This document shows, piece by piece, positions 12,008 to 23,742 of a stretch of DNA of 64,000 nucleotides. A program made the translations under genes and the position numbers. The stretch lies in the NCBI GenBank assembly GCA_001695595.3, contig MBPM02000066.1, positions 186,001 to 250,000 of the forward strand. Reading direction: 5' to 3'. The notes under the pieces were generated by a model. That model was not told where the DNA came from. It searched no databases and saw nothing but the letters and a program-made list of their open reading frames with translations. Position 1 is the stretch's first letter. Each line of letters begins with the position of its first letter. The stretch is from Plasmopara viticola. Lineage: Eukaryota > Oomycota > Peronosporomycetes > Peronosporales > Peronosporaceae.

Positions 12008-12604
12008 CTACTCCTGCACAACCATACACCGCGAAAGCGGTGCATTGACCACGGACGAGAAGAACTCAACGGTTTGGTTGCCCGCTGTGACCATGACTCT
12101 ACCAGATGGAGTCTTGCCGTGCTCATAAAGACTAAGCATCACCGGCGTAGGGACAGTAGGGACTGTGGTCATGTCCGGACTCGCAAGTCCCATCGTGTAG
12201 TCGTCCAGCTCATCCAGCTCATCGGCGTAGAACGGGCCTTCCTGTGAAGATGAAGAGCCCGTGGACGCGCCCGAGTGGTAAAACTCTTGCTGCTGGTCGT
12301 AGTACGTGGGGCTGCTAGGAGACGAATAGTACTCGGCGTAGCTCCGCTGCTGGTACGACGTGGGCTTAACTGGCGATGTGTAGCCGTTGTACGTGTTGTA
12401 CTTTGTCGGTGACGAGTACTGCGAATGACTGTACTTGGAAGGCGACGGCGTATTGTACTGCGTTTGGTAGTTGTTGTTGTTACCGTGGTGTCGAGAATAC
12501 CGGGGACTGGCGTACATTGTACTTGGTTTTTGTATGGTAAGACGTGGGTTGGGCGAGGCTTTTTTGGGAATGGCAGGTGCAGTTGTGCTGTCCTTAATGG
12601 TAAA
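12008..12604 (-). CDS. Tyr/Ser/Pro-rich low-complexity protein, probably lacking its first exon here
   Basis: From the ATG at 12517 the frame gives 169 residues, rich in Tyr, Ser, Pro and Asn, with repeated YSSPTKY-like and SPVKP-like segments. It then has an acidic stretch (ADELDELDD) and a more ordered C-terminus ending in CMVVQE. The frame remains open upstream of that ATG to a TAA at about 12603-12605, and the extra codons look coding (IPKKASPNPRLTIQ). This suggests an acceptor site near 12597 and an earlier exon to the right, possibly the open frame beginning at 12846 that starts MSTSKFRRIFFRR. The exon join is a guess. No domain is recognised; the sequence looks intrinsically disordered, and the SP/TP sites could be kinase targets. 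Hypothetical protein. Confidence 0.55.
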   Translation of the reverse strand, partial: FTIKDSTTAPAIPKKASPNPRLTIQKPSTMYASPRYSRHHGNNNNYQTQYNTPSPSKYSHSQYSSPTKYNTYNGYTSPVKPTSYQQRSYAEYYSSPSSPTYYDQQQEFYHSGASTGSSSSQEGPFYADELDELDDYTMGLASPDMTTVPTVPTPVMLSLYEHGKTPSGRVMVTAGNQTVEFFSSVVNAPLSRCMVVQE

Positions 12605-12846
12605 TTATCGTAATATATTCTTTAAAAAAATCAATTTAGTTTGAAAAAAGGGACAGTCGAAACCTTCTCTATACCTGTACGCGTGGAATGGACGTCAGTC
12701 CGAGAAAGCCAGTCTGAGAATTTATTATTAGGGCAAAAATAGATTACGAGCTGTGGAAGTAACGGCTGATCCGCTTTTTGACTCCCACGTGTCGTCTTGT
12801 TGCAATGGCGTCGGAAGAAGATCCGCCTAAATTTCGACGTTGACAT

Positions 12847-14834
12847 GCGACCTACTTATTACTACAATTGTCTGGCGACATTCAGCTGCTACTTATACAA
12901 ATATATAATTAGCGCCCACAAGTTTTGCTGCCAAGCTAGGTGTGTCGATTCTACAAAATTGACGATGAAACGAGACGCGATTCTAAGTTTTTGCTGAATT
13001 TTACAGCCCCTATTGAGAGGCTTCACTGCTTCTTGTCGCGCCATGAAGTTGTTTTCGCTTGTTACCCAAAGAGTGTAGAAGATAAAGCTTCAAATTTGGT
13101 TCATGTAAAGGTCGTTTGGGGCCATAGTTGCCCGAAAATTGTGCTCTGATGCCCCAGTGCCATCTGTTGGAGGCTGACCAATCCGAGAGCTACCGTCTGT
13201 TACCGAAGGGATGGGCTGCAGTTTGAAACTGCAAGCCAGTGGCCAGCTTTTATCATATTATACTTCGAAGTTTCGGATCCTGTCAACTTCAGCCACCGCC
13301 GTATAAGCTACACATGAAGCAATTCTAGCACAGCGCATTAAGGCAGAAACTTTCCTAATCCTAGTATCTTGAATGCTCATACATTGGCTTTGCTAGAGTG
13401 TGGTCGTTCCACTAGGTACCGGTATTCGACGGCCATAGAAGCGCAGTTACCATTTAAAAAAGAATAAGTTAAAAGCAAAAAATTATCAAGAAAATTAGGT
13501 TCTTGTTGCAACTTTGCCCAATAAAGTAGTAGAGACTACTGTTCAAAAAACTAATACTGACTTCCTATGGTGCCGAAATGCAGTGGACGGCACATACGAA
13601 GGTCCCGCATTTCCGGAATCGCTGTATACTATGGCTGTATAAAACGAGCACTAACATAAAGGTCTATTGTAGAGTAAAGATTTCTACAAGCTTCTAGCAC
13701 GTAGATGTTACTGCCAAAGCAATGCTATAGAGTCGTAAAAAAACGGTATTTGCTGTTTTTACTGACCATCTCATTGCACTTGACTGTTGAGCGTAGCTTT
13801 TAAATGTACTAACAAACGGAGCCCAATTATAGTAAATATTCCACTCTTCCAACGATCACACCAAATGCGTCAGGGGGCGACAACGGCTACGAGTTCGCTT
13901 GGACATCTTTAACACTGATAGGAAAAAAATAAGGTCTTATGAGCTGAATAATGAAAAAAAATAAGCGCATGTTTGGTATACTAGTAGTTTATTTGATGAC
14001 ATTATTCTAAACCACAATGTACATAAACTTGACACATGGAAGCTACAAAATGTAACGGAAAAAAGTGAGGATGCACCTGCGCTTCCATGCCATCATTGAG
14101 TCAAGTAACTTGGAGGTCTTATACCCTATACCTTTTCGCGTAGGCACCGAGATTACCTCAAATGTAGTCGGTCTCTTACCAGTTGTATTTACTGGTAGAA
14201 TAAGATAGATATGGTTAAAATACGTGGTAGAACAGCTCACAGTATACACTAAATTTTCTAAAAAGAAAGCACTTTCTCCGTAGTAATTTAGTAATACTCA
14301 AACACGGGTTCTCACTACTATAGAGAATAAGACTGTAATTATTGTAAGTACTTTTCGATGGGTACTATACTTTCAGAGCCGTAACTTCTGATCTGCAGGC
14401 AATGCGCAAATAGAGATAAATTGCGTATCGCACCGATAAGATTGTAGCTGCTTGGTTTTTTAAGAGCTCGCGTTCAAAACACATGCAAGCTTTGTCATTA
14501 TTACGCGGGTTATATTTCCTTTACCAAGTACTACGAAACAAGAGCTGAAGCAGGAGTAACATCAGGACACGACTACACATCTATCAACAATATGTCAAGC
14601 ACCTACATTCACATATGCCAGCCATCGTATCAAATTTTCTGGTAGAAAATACACGTAATGGGTTCCCAATGAACTAAAATTTATGTGACATCTCTGTCTT
14701 ATGACACGAAGCAATAACGAACGTTCAAGCAAAATGCCCAGAATGATATCAGTTGCAGCTGCTCATCGTACGATAATCGACAAAACGTTCCATTGCCCTC
14801 TTCGCTAATGATTGCCGCGTCATGTTTCACCACC
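12847..14834. other. Intergenic, no gene seen
   Basis: About 2 kb of AT-rich sequence between the YSP-rich gene and the 3' end of NFS1. Short open frames (12940-13149, 14043-14249) show no motifs and poor coding composition. No repeat shared with the rest of the window was noticed. Confidence 0.45.
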
Positions 14835-16244
14835 TCAATGCGCATCTTGACTCCACTGAATTGAATTCGGATCAATGCCCTCCTGTACCATTTCCCACAA
14901 CGGGCTCATCTCGCGCAGACGAGTGACGTGCTTCACGCACAGCTCGATAGCATATTCAATCTCCTTCTCCGTCGTGAATCGGCCGATGCCAAAGCGAATC
15001 GACGTGTGCGCTAAATCTTCCCCAACCCCAATCGCACGCAATACATACGATGGCTCTAGTGACGCGCTTGTACACGCACTGCCTGACGAGACAGCAATAT
15101 TTTTAAGTGCCATAAGCAAGCTTTCCCCTTCCACATAAGCAAAAGATAGATTCAAATTTCCAGGGTATCGATTTGCACGGTCTCCGTTCAATACAACATG
15201 CTCAATCTGCTCAGTAATCCCTTGAAAAAGCTTATCGGATAAAAAGCTGACCCAGCGATGATCATTCTCCATCTCCAAAGCAGCCACTTCGCAAGCTTTG
15301 CCAAACCCTACGACCAGCGGTGTTGCAAGCGTGCCACTACGAAGACCACGCTCTTGACCACCACCAGAGATAATGGGCTCTAACCGTACCCGAGGACGAC
15401 GACGCACGTACATGGCTCCAACACCTTTTGGCCCGTAAATTTTATGCCCCGACATGGACATGACATCGATATTCATGTCGTCCACATTAATCGGCAGCTT
15501 GCCCACCATTTGAGCAGCATCGGTATGAAAAAAAATTCTGCGGTCGCGGCAAATGCGTCCAATTTCCCTTAGTGGCTGAAGTACGCCAATTTCATTGTGC
15601 ACAGCAATAATGGACACCAGTGCCGTGTCCGGTCGAATAGCAGCTTGTAGCTGGTCCAGGTTTACTAAACCATTCGTGCCAACGGGCAAGTACGTGACAT
15701 CAAAGCCCTCAGTCTCTAATACGCGACACGAGTCCAATACACACTTGTGCTCGATTTGGGTCGTGATAATATGCTTCTTTCTGGCTTTGGTAAAATGAGC
15801 TATTCCCTTAAGAATCGCATTGTTGCACTCAGTAGCACCAGACGTAAAAATGATCTCTTTGGAATTTGCGCCAATAAGATCAGCCACGTTCCCACGCGCG
15901 TGCTCGACAGCCTTGTCGGCATCCCACCCAAACTCGTGGGTCGTAGAGTGTGGATTGCCGTACGCATACGTCATGTACGGTAGCATAGCATCTAATACAC
16001 GCGGGTCCATTGGCGATGTGGCCTGTACGTCCAAATACGCAGGCTTGGCGCCCTTGATTGGCGCGTGGTCCCCACGCACGGCAAATCCTGGCGAGAAGAT
16101 GATGTCTGAATTAACATTCTTTAGCACGCTTGCAGGTACCTCATTCACGGGGATGTAGCGTTTATCTGTAGCAAAAGTGCGCGTTATACGTGTTGCCTTG
16201 GCGCACATACGCACACATCCAGGTAACGTGCGCAGTGCCTGCAT
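14835..16244 (-). CDS. NFS1: Cysteine desulfurase, mitochondrial (NFS1/IscS type)
   Basis: This PLP enzyme takes sulfur from L-cysteine and passes it, as a persulfide, to the ISCU scaffold for iron-sulfur cluster assembly; it also feeds tRNA thiolation. The PLP-binding lysine is in [10 protein letters not shown] (Lys268 from the chosen start). The mobile-loop catalytic cysteine is in [21 protein letters not shown] (Cys391), and the cofactor-binding TSGATECNN and HTDAAQ motifs are present. The C-terminus, SIQWSQDAH, is close to the usual eukaryotic end. The ATG at 16244 is chosen: the open frame extends 16 codons further, but with no ATG and with acidic residues. From 16244 the N-terminus ([13 protein letters not shown]...TRITRTFAT) is an Arg-rich, acid-free mitochondrial presequence. 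Length is 469 aa, normal for the family, with no intron. It lies 142 bp downstream of a co-directional membrane protein gene. Confidence 0.96.
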   Translation of the reverse strand: MQALRTLPGCVRMCAKATRITRTFATDKRYIPVNEVPASVLKNVNSDIIFSPGFAVRGDHAPIKGAKPAYLDVQATSPMDPRVLDAMLPYMTYAYGNPHSTTHEFGWDADKAVEHARGNVADLIGANSKEIIFTSGATECNNAILKGIAHFTKARKKHIITTQIEHKCVLDSCRVLETEGFDVTYLPVGTNGLVNLDQLQAAIRPDTALVSIIAVHNEIGVLQPLREIGRICRDRRIFFHTDAAQMVGKLPINVDDMNIDVMSMSGHKIYGPKGVGAMYVRRRPRVRLEPIISGGGQERGLRSGTLATPLVVGFGKACEVAALEMENDHRWVSFLSDKLFQGITEQIEHVVLNGDRANRYPGNLNLSFAYVEGESLLMALKNIAVSSGSACTSASLEPSYVLRAIGVGEDLAHTSIRFGIGRFTTEKEIEYAIELCVKHVTRLREMSPLWEMVQEGIDPNSIQWSQDAH

Positions 16245-16386
16245 GTTCACAATGTGAGCGTCTTCTGTGGGCCACTTGTATCGGGATGACAATCATTCTG
16301 TAAATTAGATGGTAAGAATCCCGTTACTTCCATGTACTTGATTTGCACAATTTTTAATTTAGGTGTTTCACACCATATACTCTATT

Positions 16387-19300
16387 TTACAGTTGTTGCG
16401 CGGCTTTCGGGTCATAGTCGAGTGCCCACGCTGCAAACGCTTCAGCGGAAGTCGACAATCGTTGAAGCAACGTCTTTTGTCGTTTGATGACTTTATACTT
16501 TCGACTGCCACCTTCACTCTGGAAAGACAATATTGAATAGAACTGGCCACGCTCCAAGTCGCTCGGATAGTGATCGCTCTCGTATCGGTCGCTGTGATTA
16601 TCGTCCACTTTCGCATTGGCCACAACATTAACGTTATTGCTCCAGTTTTCGTCAATTTGCTCGTGCACATCTGGCATGAAAATCACGAGATCCTCTTGTT
16701 GTTGAGTCACCGCTTGACTCTGTGTCGATATTAACGGAACTTGCCTCGTGTCTTGATTTGAAAAAGACGGTGCTATTGCCATCTGTGCACCTACTTCTTC
16801 AATTTTATAGTCTTTTAGCACACGAAACGCACGATTTCGCTGCAAATTTTCCTCTTCACGACGTTCCAGACGCTGTGCTGGCGTATCAAAGACCCACATG
16901 GTTTCTTCATTGGAACTCGAATCGCTACTCTGACGCGTCGTAATGCTCGTTCCTAAATCGACTTTGTTTTCATTTTCTTCCTCGTCGCACTCTCCTACCT
17001 GCTCGTGCTTTTTATGCCGACGGCTTTTCATGATTGAGCGTGCAAGAGCATAGAAGACGTCAGCAATACTTGAGTCGTAATGTTTCTCAAACTCGTCCAA
17101 TTGAATTTTACTGTTTAACGCCAGGATCTTTTTCTCGCGAAAATAACATAGATCGTCCTTTAAGTCATTCTCCTGCTCTTTGAAATCGGCAGGCGAGTTC
17201 CTACACTCTTGGTTATTTTCCACCTTCTTGTCGTCGGACAAAAACGTTGTTCGACTCTGCCGAATCTGGTCATATTGCACAGTGTCTTGTTGCTTCTTGG
17301 CACGATACACTCGTAGCTTTTCTACCTTTTTCATGTGCTTTTCAGCTCGTAGGACAATCACACTCCATCGCTCCCGTAATTGTTCCGGTGTATACAAAGC
17401 AAATTGCGGTTCATACTGTTTCTGTCTCGCTAATAAGCCATCTAGATCTCGAATAAGTTCCCATTTCGGTCCCACGTGCTGAAGTGCAAGCACCAAGAGT
17501 TCGTCATTAAAACAGTCGCAATGTTGTATCCGTTCTGTACAATACGGACACAGATCTTTCCATCCCCACGTCTTGATGATCAAGTACCAGACAAAATCTT
17601 GCACTAGACCCATGAGTGACATGCGTGCAACCGCTGCCAAAACTCCATAGTAAACAAATTGGGTTAAAAAGAGACAACTGCGGTATGTCCAAATGTAGAA
17701 GATCGGTCCTTGTGCCAACGTCAAAAGTAGCGCGACAAGCACTTGAAGTAGAAATGCCAATCGGAATGAGACTCCCTTTAAGTTACCCCCTGTGGCTTTT
17801 GCACGGAAATACTTGCGGCGTTGTTTGAAGATGAGCTTGAACAGCTCTTTAAAAACAGCTTTTCCAGCTGATGTCATGACCGCTACTAGGATGGCATAGA
17901 GCACGACGGACGTGAAGATTGTCATGTCGCTTCCCCACGAATCACGCAACATGACACATAGAAAGAGAACGTAGAACGTAATGTACAATGAGCACACGAC
18001 AATCAGTGTGCGTTCCCCGCGTGAAAGTTGCTCGTTGCGATAGGGACAAGCGATCCACGTAAAGTAATTTTCGTGGCGCCACCACGTGTAAAAAGGCTCA
18101 AAAGGGCGACGAAATCTAGTCCAGCACCATGGACCACATAACCGCGTTTTTGGCACTTTTCGATCCCATGGCATGGGCTGCCAATAGTCCACTTCGTTTT
18201 CCGGAACCTCAAGTTCACGTGCGTACATGCGTTCAATATTGCTTTGGAAACTCTCACAGCGACTAACCATTTGAAACACACGCAAGCCAAAGAACGTGAT
18301 GACGACGTAAGGTAAAAAGAGCAACAAGTACGCACTTCCGACGATACCAGAGGAACTACACGGTACTGGCTCGGGATTCACGGATATATAATTGACGTTG
18401 AAATGTTCCCACGCCACGTGTTTGCTCATTTTGTGCATATTGTTGAGGTGATAGATCTTTTCCTTAGACTTAACACTCGATGGCAATTGCAACATTTGAC
18501 AATAATCCCTTAAAGGATCTCGCGAGAGATAACAAGGCTGGATGATAAAGTACATGCTCTCTCGCATCGAATTTTCAATATACGTACGCGGCATGTACGC
18601 AAAAGTTGTACGCAGCGTCGAGCCTTCACGTACATACTCAAATGGCTCGCCTTTTACGTAATGATTATACTCTGGTTTTGTCAAAAGAAGCGCATTAAAG
18701 TACGACGAGTTTAATATTGCACCAGCACTTGACGTGTCTGGACGCGGCGTCTCAATCGTGTACGTCAAATAGAAAGCCACTTTGTCCCGGATGTGAAGGA
18801 ATGTGTAATCCTGCGTAATCTGTACGTTTTGTGCCGTAAAAGCATCGAGATGCAACACCTCATTTAAGTGCAAACCCGAAAGTGAAAAACCCAACCAAAT
18901 GACAACACCCACACCGATGCCAAGCCACGCCCAGAATTGCACGCACCCTCTCTGTTTACTATACCGAGTCCCAAAAAATTTTGTCCAAAAATGATGGTGT
19001 TCCAGTATGCACGGCCGATCGGACAATTTTTTAGCGTCTAGTCGTACACTATTTCGATCATTCAAGTCGACCTCATCGCTAACTGTGAAATTCGGTTCGT
19101 GTTCAATCGACTTGCAGTAGGCCAAATATGCTTCTAGCAGCTCTGTATCAAGCTTATTGCTAGCAAAACTGTCGTTTTCAACACCTTTGGTATCCGTATT
19201 CGTGTCGGAATAAAAAACTTTACTAGCTCTGCTATGGCGTTGTACAGAACTCTGTCGGAACGTGTCGAACTGCACTGTCTCGTTCTTGTCGGCCAAACGC

Positions 19301-19569
19301 GCCAGATCTGTAATAAGAGCATGATTTTCTTTTGAAAACGATCGATGTCGGGCAGCAGCGTCCTCTGCGTTTGGCGGGACAAATTTCGACTTTGCCCAAC
19401 GTCGGAAATCGACACTATAGAGCGTCTTTATTCCTCCACTCGAGTCCCGGCGTCGTCTCGACCGTCGATTGCCTCTGTTACTGCTGGCAGCTTCATTTAG
19501 ACTTTGCTGACTGATTGGGAGCTTATCGACTTCGTTGGCGTTATTAACGTCTTGCTCCGATGAAGACAT
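16387..19569 (-). CDS. Multi-pass membrane protein of unknown function (1060 aa)
   Basis: This single-exon protein begins at an ATG (19567-19569). Residues 1-210 are hydrophilic, with an RRSRRRR cluster. A first membrane segment (FWAWLGIGVGVVIWLGF, near 215) is followed by an approximately 180-residue loop with an N-glycosylation site and cysteines, probably extracytosolic. About six more hydrophobic segments follow between roughly 405 and 690 (for example AYLLLFLPYVVITFFGL, LIVVCSLYITFYVLFLCV and FLLQVLVALLLTLAQG). Just after the last helix comes a Cys-rich CPYCTERIQHCDC that could bind a metal. The final 350 residues are charged and partly helical, probably cytosolic. A single helix, a large loop and then a helix bundle recall polycystin/TRP-like or scramblase-like layouts, but no pore or signature motif is recognised, so function is unassigned. 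It is conserved-looking and co-directional with NFS1. Confidence 0.75.
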   Translation of the reverse strand: MSSSEQDVNNANEVDKLPISQQSLNEAASSNRGNRRSRRRRDSSGGIKTLYSVDFRRWAKSKFVPPNAEDAAARHRSFSKENHALITDLARLADKNETVQFDTFRQSSVQRHSRASKVFYSDTNTDTKGVENDSFASNKLDTELLEAYLAYCKSIEHEPNFTVSDEVDLNDRNSVRLDAKKLSDRPCILEHHHFWTKFFGTRYSKQRGCVQFWAWLGIGVGVVIWLGFSLSGLHLNEVLHLDAFTAQNVQITQDYTFLHIRDKVAFYLTYTIETPRPDTSSAGAILNSSYFNALLLTKPEYNHYVKGEPFEYVREGSTLRTTFAYMPRTYIENSMRESMYFIIQPCYLSRDPLRDYCQMLQLPSSVKSKEKIYHLNNMHKMSKHVAWEHFNVNYISVNPEPVPCSSSGIVGSAYLLLFLPYVVITFFGLRVFQMVSRCESFQSNIERMYARELEVPENEVDYWQPMPWDRKVPKTRLCGPWCWTRFRRPFEPFYTWWRHENYFTWIACPYRNEQLSRGERTLIVVCSLYITFYVLFLCVMLRDSWGSDMTIFTSVVLYAILVAVMTSAGKAVFKELFKLIFKQRRKYFRAKATGGNLKGVSFRLAFLLQVLVALLLTLAQGPIFYIWTYRSCLFLTQFVYYGVLAAVARMSLMGLVQDFVWYLIIKTWGWKDLCPYCTERIQHCDCFNDELLVLALQHVGPKWELIRDLDGLLARQKQYEPQFALYTPEQLRERWSVIVLRAEKHMKKVEKLRVYRAKKQQDTVQYDQIRQSRTTFLSDDKKVENNQECRNSPADFKEQENDLKDDLCYFREKKILALNSKIQLDEFEKHYDSSIADVFYALARSIMKSRRHKKHEQVGECDEEENENKVDLGTSITTRQSSDSSSNEETMWVFDTPAQRLERREEENLQRNRAFRVLKDYKIEEVGAQMAIAPSFSNQDTRQVPLISTQSQAVTQQQEDLVIFMPDVHEQIDENWSNNVNVVANAKVDDNHSDRYESDHYPSDLERGQFYSILSFQSEGGSRKYKVIKRQKTLLQRLSTSAEAFAAWALDYDPKAAQQL

Positions 19570-19852
19570 TAGTGATGATGACTTTCACTTCCCTGGGTCT
19601 CAGAATTTTGGGATAATAAAAAGGGATGAGCTATTCACCCACCAGAATTTAATATATGGGTTATCAAGGCCAAAGGGACGATTTAAATGCACGTTGGGGT
19701 TCGGATCCAACACCGCGACAGGCCTATTTATCGCTCGCATAATTGTATTGGCATTTCCTTAATAATATTCTCTTGGTATTCAGTCTCTCGCCGTTCACGT
19801 CTTGGAGCTTTATATGGTATGAGAAAAACCTAAGCTGATGCTTATCCTTAAT
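19570..19852. other. Upstream region of the membrane-protein gene
   Basis: These 283 bases separate the membrane-protein ATG from the first SINE target duplication. They should contain its promoter, and mark the boundary between the gene-dense left part and the repeat-rich right part. No clear core-promoter motif was identified. Confidence 0.4.
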
Positions 19853-20207
19853 CTAATACAGGGGTATTGTATTGTATTGTATTACGTTATCGCGTTGCCA
19901 AGTTATGCACGTGCTAGGCTCTATGGCTAGTCCACGGCATAGAGTGGTGTCCGCATACGTCGAGTCTCGTTCGGCGGGCAGTGCAGCCAGCCCCGAGGCC
20001 GTGAGGGTCTTCCATTATTTTGTGTACTTCTGACTTGGTAAGAGCCCAGGTGGCGCCCTGGTGCTGGAGACCGTCGCGTCGAGGGTGAGACTCGTTAGAG
20101 ACCTGCAGATGCCCGAGAGCACCTGCCCGAAGCGCGCGAGCATTTAGCCCCCGCGCTTGGAAGGAGGGCGTCACCCCAACCTTTTCCGAAAACTAATACA
20201 GGGGTAT
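19853..20207 (-). mobile_element. SINE-like element, copy 1, with 15-bp target duplication
   Basis: A 325-bp element (19868-20192) is flanked by an exact 15-bp direct repeat, ctaatacaggggtat, at 19853-19867 and 20193-20207. Read on the minus strand it starts near ggaaaaggttggggtgacgc and ends in a tail of repeated aatac units. It has no coding capacity. Copies 2 and 3 in this window have the same body but different target duplications. These are the hallmarks of a LINE-mobilised SINE. I could not assign clear pol III A and B boxes by eye, so the parental RNA is unknown. Confidence 0.85.
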
Positions 20208-23200
20208 CAATACTAATTTGGTAGCTGACATGTGATTAATGGCATAAAGAATTGTCAAATTCACAGCGACTTACGTGATTTAAAACACTCTTTAAGAGTA
20301 ACACAACATCAAACAGACTTGCTCTCTGGAATGCCTCGGATAAGCATTTCCCATCCATTAAGTGCTGTCTGTGGAGCCGCTGACTCGTGTTCGGACTAAT
20401 GGCCTTAAGTGAAGCCGTTGAAAGCGAAGGCATGCTTTTTTATTCTGCGGTAAAATAGGACACACGATCTGTGCCTGTTCCAAACAGGGCTTCTTTTGGC
20501 TCGCCCAAGGCCTTTAAAACGTCGCTGGCAGTCGATACGCTAATCACCAGTATAGGCTCCTTAAATTTCATGGTTGTTGTGATTCTAATACACACCATGT
20601 AATCAAGTCCGTGAGGGCTGGCAAGAAAAATCAGCAGCGGTAATATACTGGCTGTACACGTAAGAGTTTTACATTATAAAACCTTTATCAAGTCAAAGGA
20701 AACTCTGGCTTGTCGCGAAATTTTGCGTATCGGCAAGCAATCAGCATCGTTTGGTTGAAGCTAAACGCAAGATTAGCGCAAAAAAATCAGGACTGGTGGA
20801 TCAAACGTCTCTAGACACTTTTGAGGCTGCTTAGTCCTGGCTGCAAAGCTCAAGAATTTCGAGAGCACATAATATTTTGTTGTCCTTAATATAAGCAATT
20901 ATGAATTGATCAGTTTATGCCGTGGCTTGCAAAAAAAAACAGACCTAGATCATTTTTGAGAGCTGTTCGTAGTTGCCAGCCGTTATACTTTCGCACAACA
21001 AACCTTGGTCGTACCCGTGCTAAAGGAATTTTGGGTAAGTATATGCCCAAAACAAATTTGGCGTATCGAAATTGATAAAAATCGACAAGGTGCTATCATA
21101 CCGTTGTTGAAACTTGCTAAACGCATCACTCGCAACGCCATTTTCTCCAGTGATGCCATCTTCCTTCTACAAACCCTGACGTCGGTAGAACGGCACAAAA
21201 TTAGTCATTATGTACGTATACACGAGCGACTATGTTGGAGGTCACTAGCAGCCATGAGTGTAATCAAGTTGCCATTGTGAGCTGCTGCTTGTAGGACAAA
21301 TGTACATATAATAATAGCTTGTCGTTTCTCTTGGCGGCTCTGAAAAGGCTCACAGAACGAAATGTGAAAAGGGAGCGTTTAGAAGGTAAGCATAAGAACT
21401 TACATCGAATAGGATATGTTGCGCCAAAGTGGAGACATGGCCTACACACACGAAGCCTACATAGATTCAATTCATTTAGGTATTAAAAAACTGCGCGGAC
21501 TTGTGTAAAAGATTAAAATTTACCTTTGTTCAATCCATTTACTTGTGCAATGAGCCTAAAATTACGTCAAGAATCCTCGCCATCGGTCATTCTCCTACAA
21601 ATTTGGGTAAAAGTAATGCCTTCTGACTTACCTGAAGTTCCCCTCGTTCTTTATTTCGTTAAAGGACACACTGGCATTGCGTTTTGGCGGTTGCCAATTA
21701 AAGCCTGTTTGAATCACTAGCTAACGAAAATGCGCTTCTTAAAATATGTTCGCATCGGAGCCACCACGATTTGGGCACACCGAGCTCACGTTCGCGGAGT
21801 TAAAGCTAAAAAAACATTTAGTCCGATATACGTCTCCTTGTGTTAAACCAAGCTTTAAGTTTTTAATTAGATCAATTGCCTTGCCGAACTTGGTTTTTTA
21901 CAGCATTATTTTCACCTCCCTTTTGGCCCTTGCCTCAATTAGCAATTTCGCCCAAATTTAAATGCTGAGATATTTCTCTTACTTCACCGCACAAGGTTAT
22001 GACCGCATTAGGAAATATGATTGCGGGAAGTATATTAATAGTTGACATAAGCTTCAAACCGCATTCTGGTACCACTTTGAGCCTCTTCTTCAATTCTTTG
22101 AAAACAACATCCAGGCTTTCTAAGAATACTGCCAACGTTATCCCATACTTTTCGCGAATTCGTTCAGCGGCATTCTTTCAGCTTGGACCGGATTGCGAAA
22201 TTACTCAGTCACGACATCTTTTGCTGAATGATCAATTAGGTAGAGTAGAGCAGAACTGCTTCCCTCTAGTATGCCTTCCCGAATTCATTCTTTCAGAAAA
22301 GCCACACAAACACTCGCAGCTAAAAATACTCGTTTTCAAACGAGGCAATTTACTCAAAGACACCAAGCGGTGCTTTCTTGTTCTTGCGTCATAGCTTCAT
22401 CTGCATGCGCTGAACGTTTCAGCATAACACTTGTTCCCTAGATAGCACGTCACATGTGCTACTCTCTCATCCACGAAGCGAGCAGTGAGAATGGTGATGA
22501 TACTTTGCGCATAACCGTTCGTATTTTCATCATTCCACAACTTCTTAAGTCTATACCATGCTCTATAGGTCAACCACCTCAATGGGATTAATTTCAGAAT
22601 GCTTACAAGCGATCCTTAAGTTGTTGGTTCCCGTTCATATGAAGTAGCTTGGCAAATATATCGGACGGTATTGTGCTACTCACTCAGTACCGTAACAGCT
22701 TGGCTTGCAATTGCTTATCATCGTCTATCTTCTTCAAAATCCCTCGCCGGCGAATAGGGTGATCTAAAGATCTGGGAATTACATAGAGCGATGTCTTTAA
22801 TGATGGTCGAGTTATATGTTTACAATAAACATACACTCGAAAAGTTAATACCATAGCTGAAATACAACAGCTCCACATCTACTCGGTCTCCATTTTTTTT
22901 AGCAGTATCGCTTTCGCTGTTTAAGCAACGTCGGTGCATCACGATGGCCCAGGCAAGCCGTAGGTGCTGTGAGCAAGCACGGGTGAAGGCAATAGCTGAT
23001 GGCAGTCTTCAATGAGGTTTATATTTATATTGGTAGCGGCAAGCTAACAAAGCAATTTGACATTGTCTTTTCGGTAACAAGCCAAAATTAAATGGTATCT
23101 GGTGAAGAGAAGAGCCAAGCGGTATAACTGTGCGTCTTTAATAGATAGACCAAACAGAATTTCTTCTTCTAGGCTGTGCATAAAGTTCCTCAGCTTTCAA

Positions 23201-23548
23201 AACAGCACCGCACCAGCCTAATTCTAAATCATCGGCATTGTCCGAGAATTTTTAGTTACTATCGCAGCAACCATGGCCTGCACGTCATCACTGGAGTGAT
23301 TTCCTAATCTTTAGAATAATTACGTTGGGTGACTTTAACTTGAAGTGGTGCAGAATTTTGGCCCCCAAAAGCCGCAGAATACATTTAAGAAGCTTAAAGC
23401 AAGATGCTCTCAGCTCTTGTCTTGCCAGATCGATAGCCATCCATCAATGTCATCTATTACGCGTTGTAAAAGCCGGCTGAAGCCTACTTCTCGTCGTAGA
23501 AACGAGAGCCAATAGAGCTCAGTTTAATATCAACGGATATCCAAAATG
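20208..23548. other. Gene-poor AT-rich region
   Basis: No intact gene is seen. Around 20425-20510 a forward frame reads FCGKIGHTICAC, resembling a retroviral-type CCHC zinc knuckle, and may be a scrap of a gag gene. A 131-codon forward frame at 21999-22394 has no recognised motif. The remaining frames are short and look random. Confidence 0.4.
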
Positions 23549-23742
23549 TTGAGCTGGTTCACGGTGCTTACTCTTCGCTATGAAAACTGCGAAGCATCGA
23601 CGATCGTCGACGATGCAATGAGCATTGAAGTACGATAAAGTATTTAAACGATTGGAGGCTAAGCGGATCGATACTGGAAAGACTCAAGACCCAATTCTAA
23701 AGCTGCTGGATTCCACAAGCCGATCCTTAAGTTACAAGTTTA
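23549..23742 (+). pseudogene. Decayed fragment of an LWY effector repeat
   Basis: This approximately 190-bp stretch aligns base by base with the third repeat module of the effectors at 30750 and 41328. The equivalents of LTLRYGDREASTIID, then LEA, IDTGKTPD, KLLD and SRSLGYK can all be followed. It has frame-breaking changes, an in-frame stop after the helix corresponding to AMKVEE, and loss of the codons around the conserved tryptophan. It is a remnant of a fifth family member, 7 kb upstream of the present first copy. Homology may extend weakly to about 23490. Its call is based on the sequence itself and has no expression support. Confidence 0.75.

Noticed and set aside
16245..16292. 16-codon N-terminal extension of NFS1
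   Set aside because: It begins at a TTG, not an ATG, contains acidic residues unsuited to a mitochondrial presequence, and is preceded by a stop.
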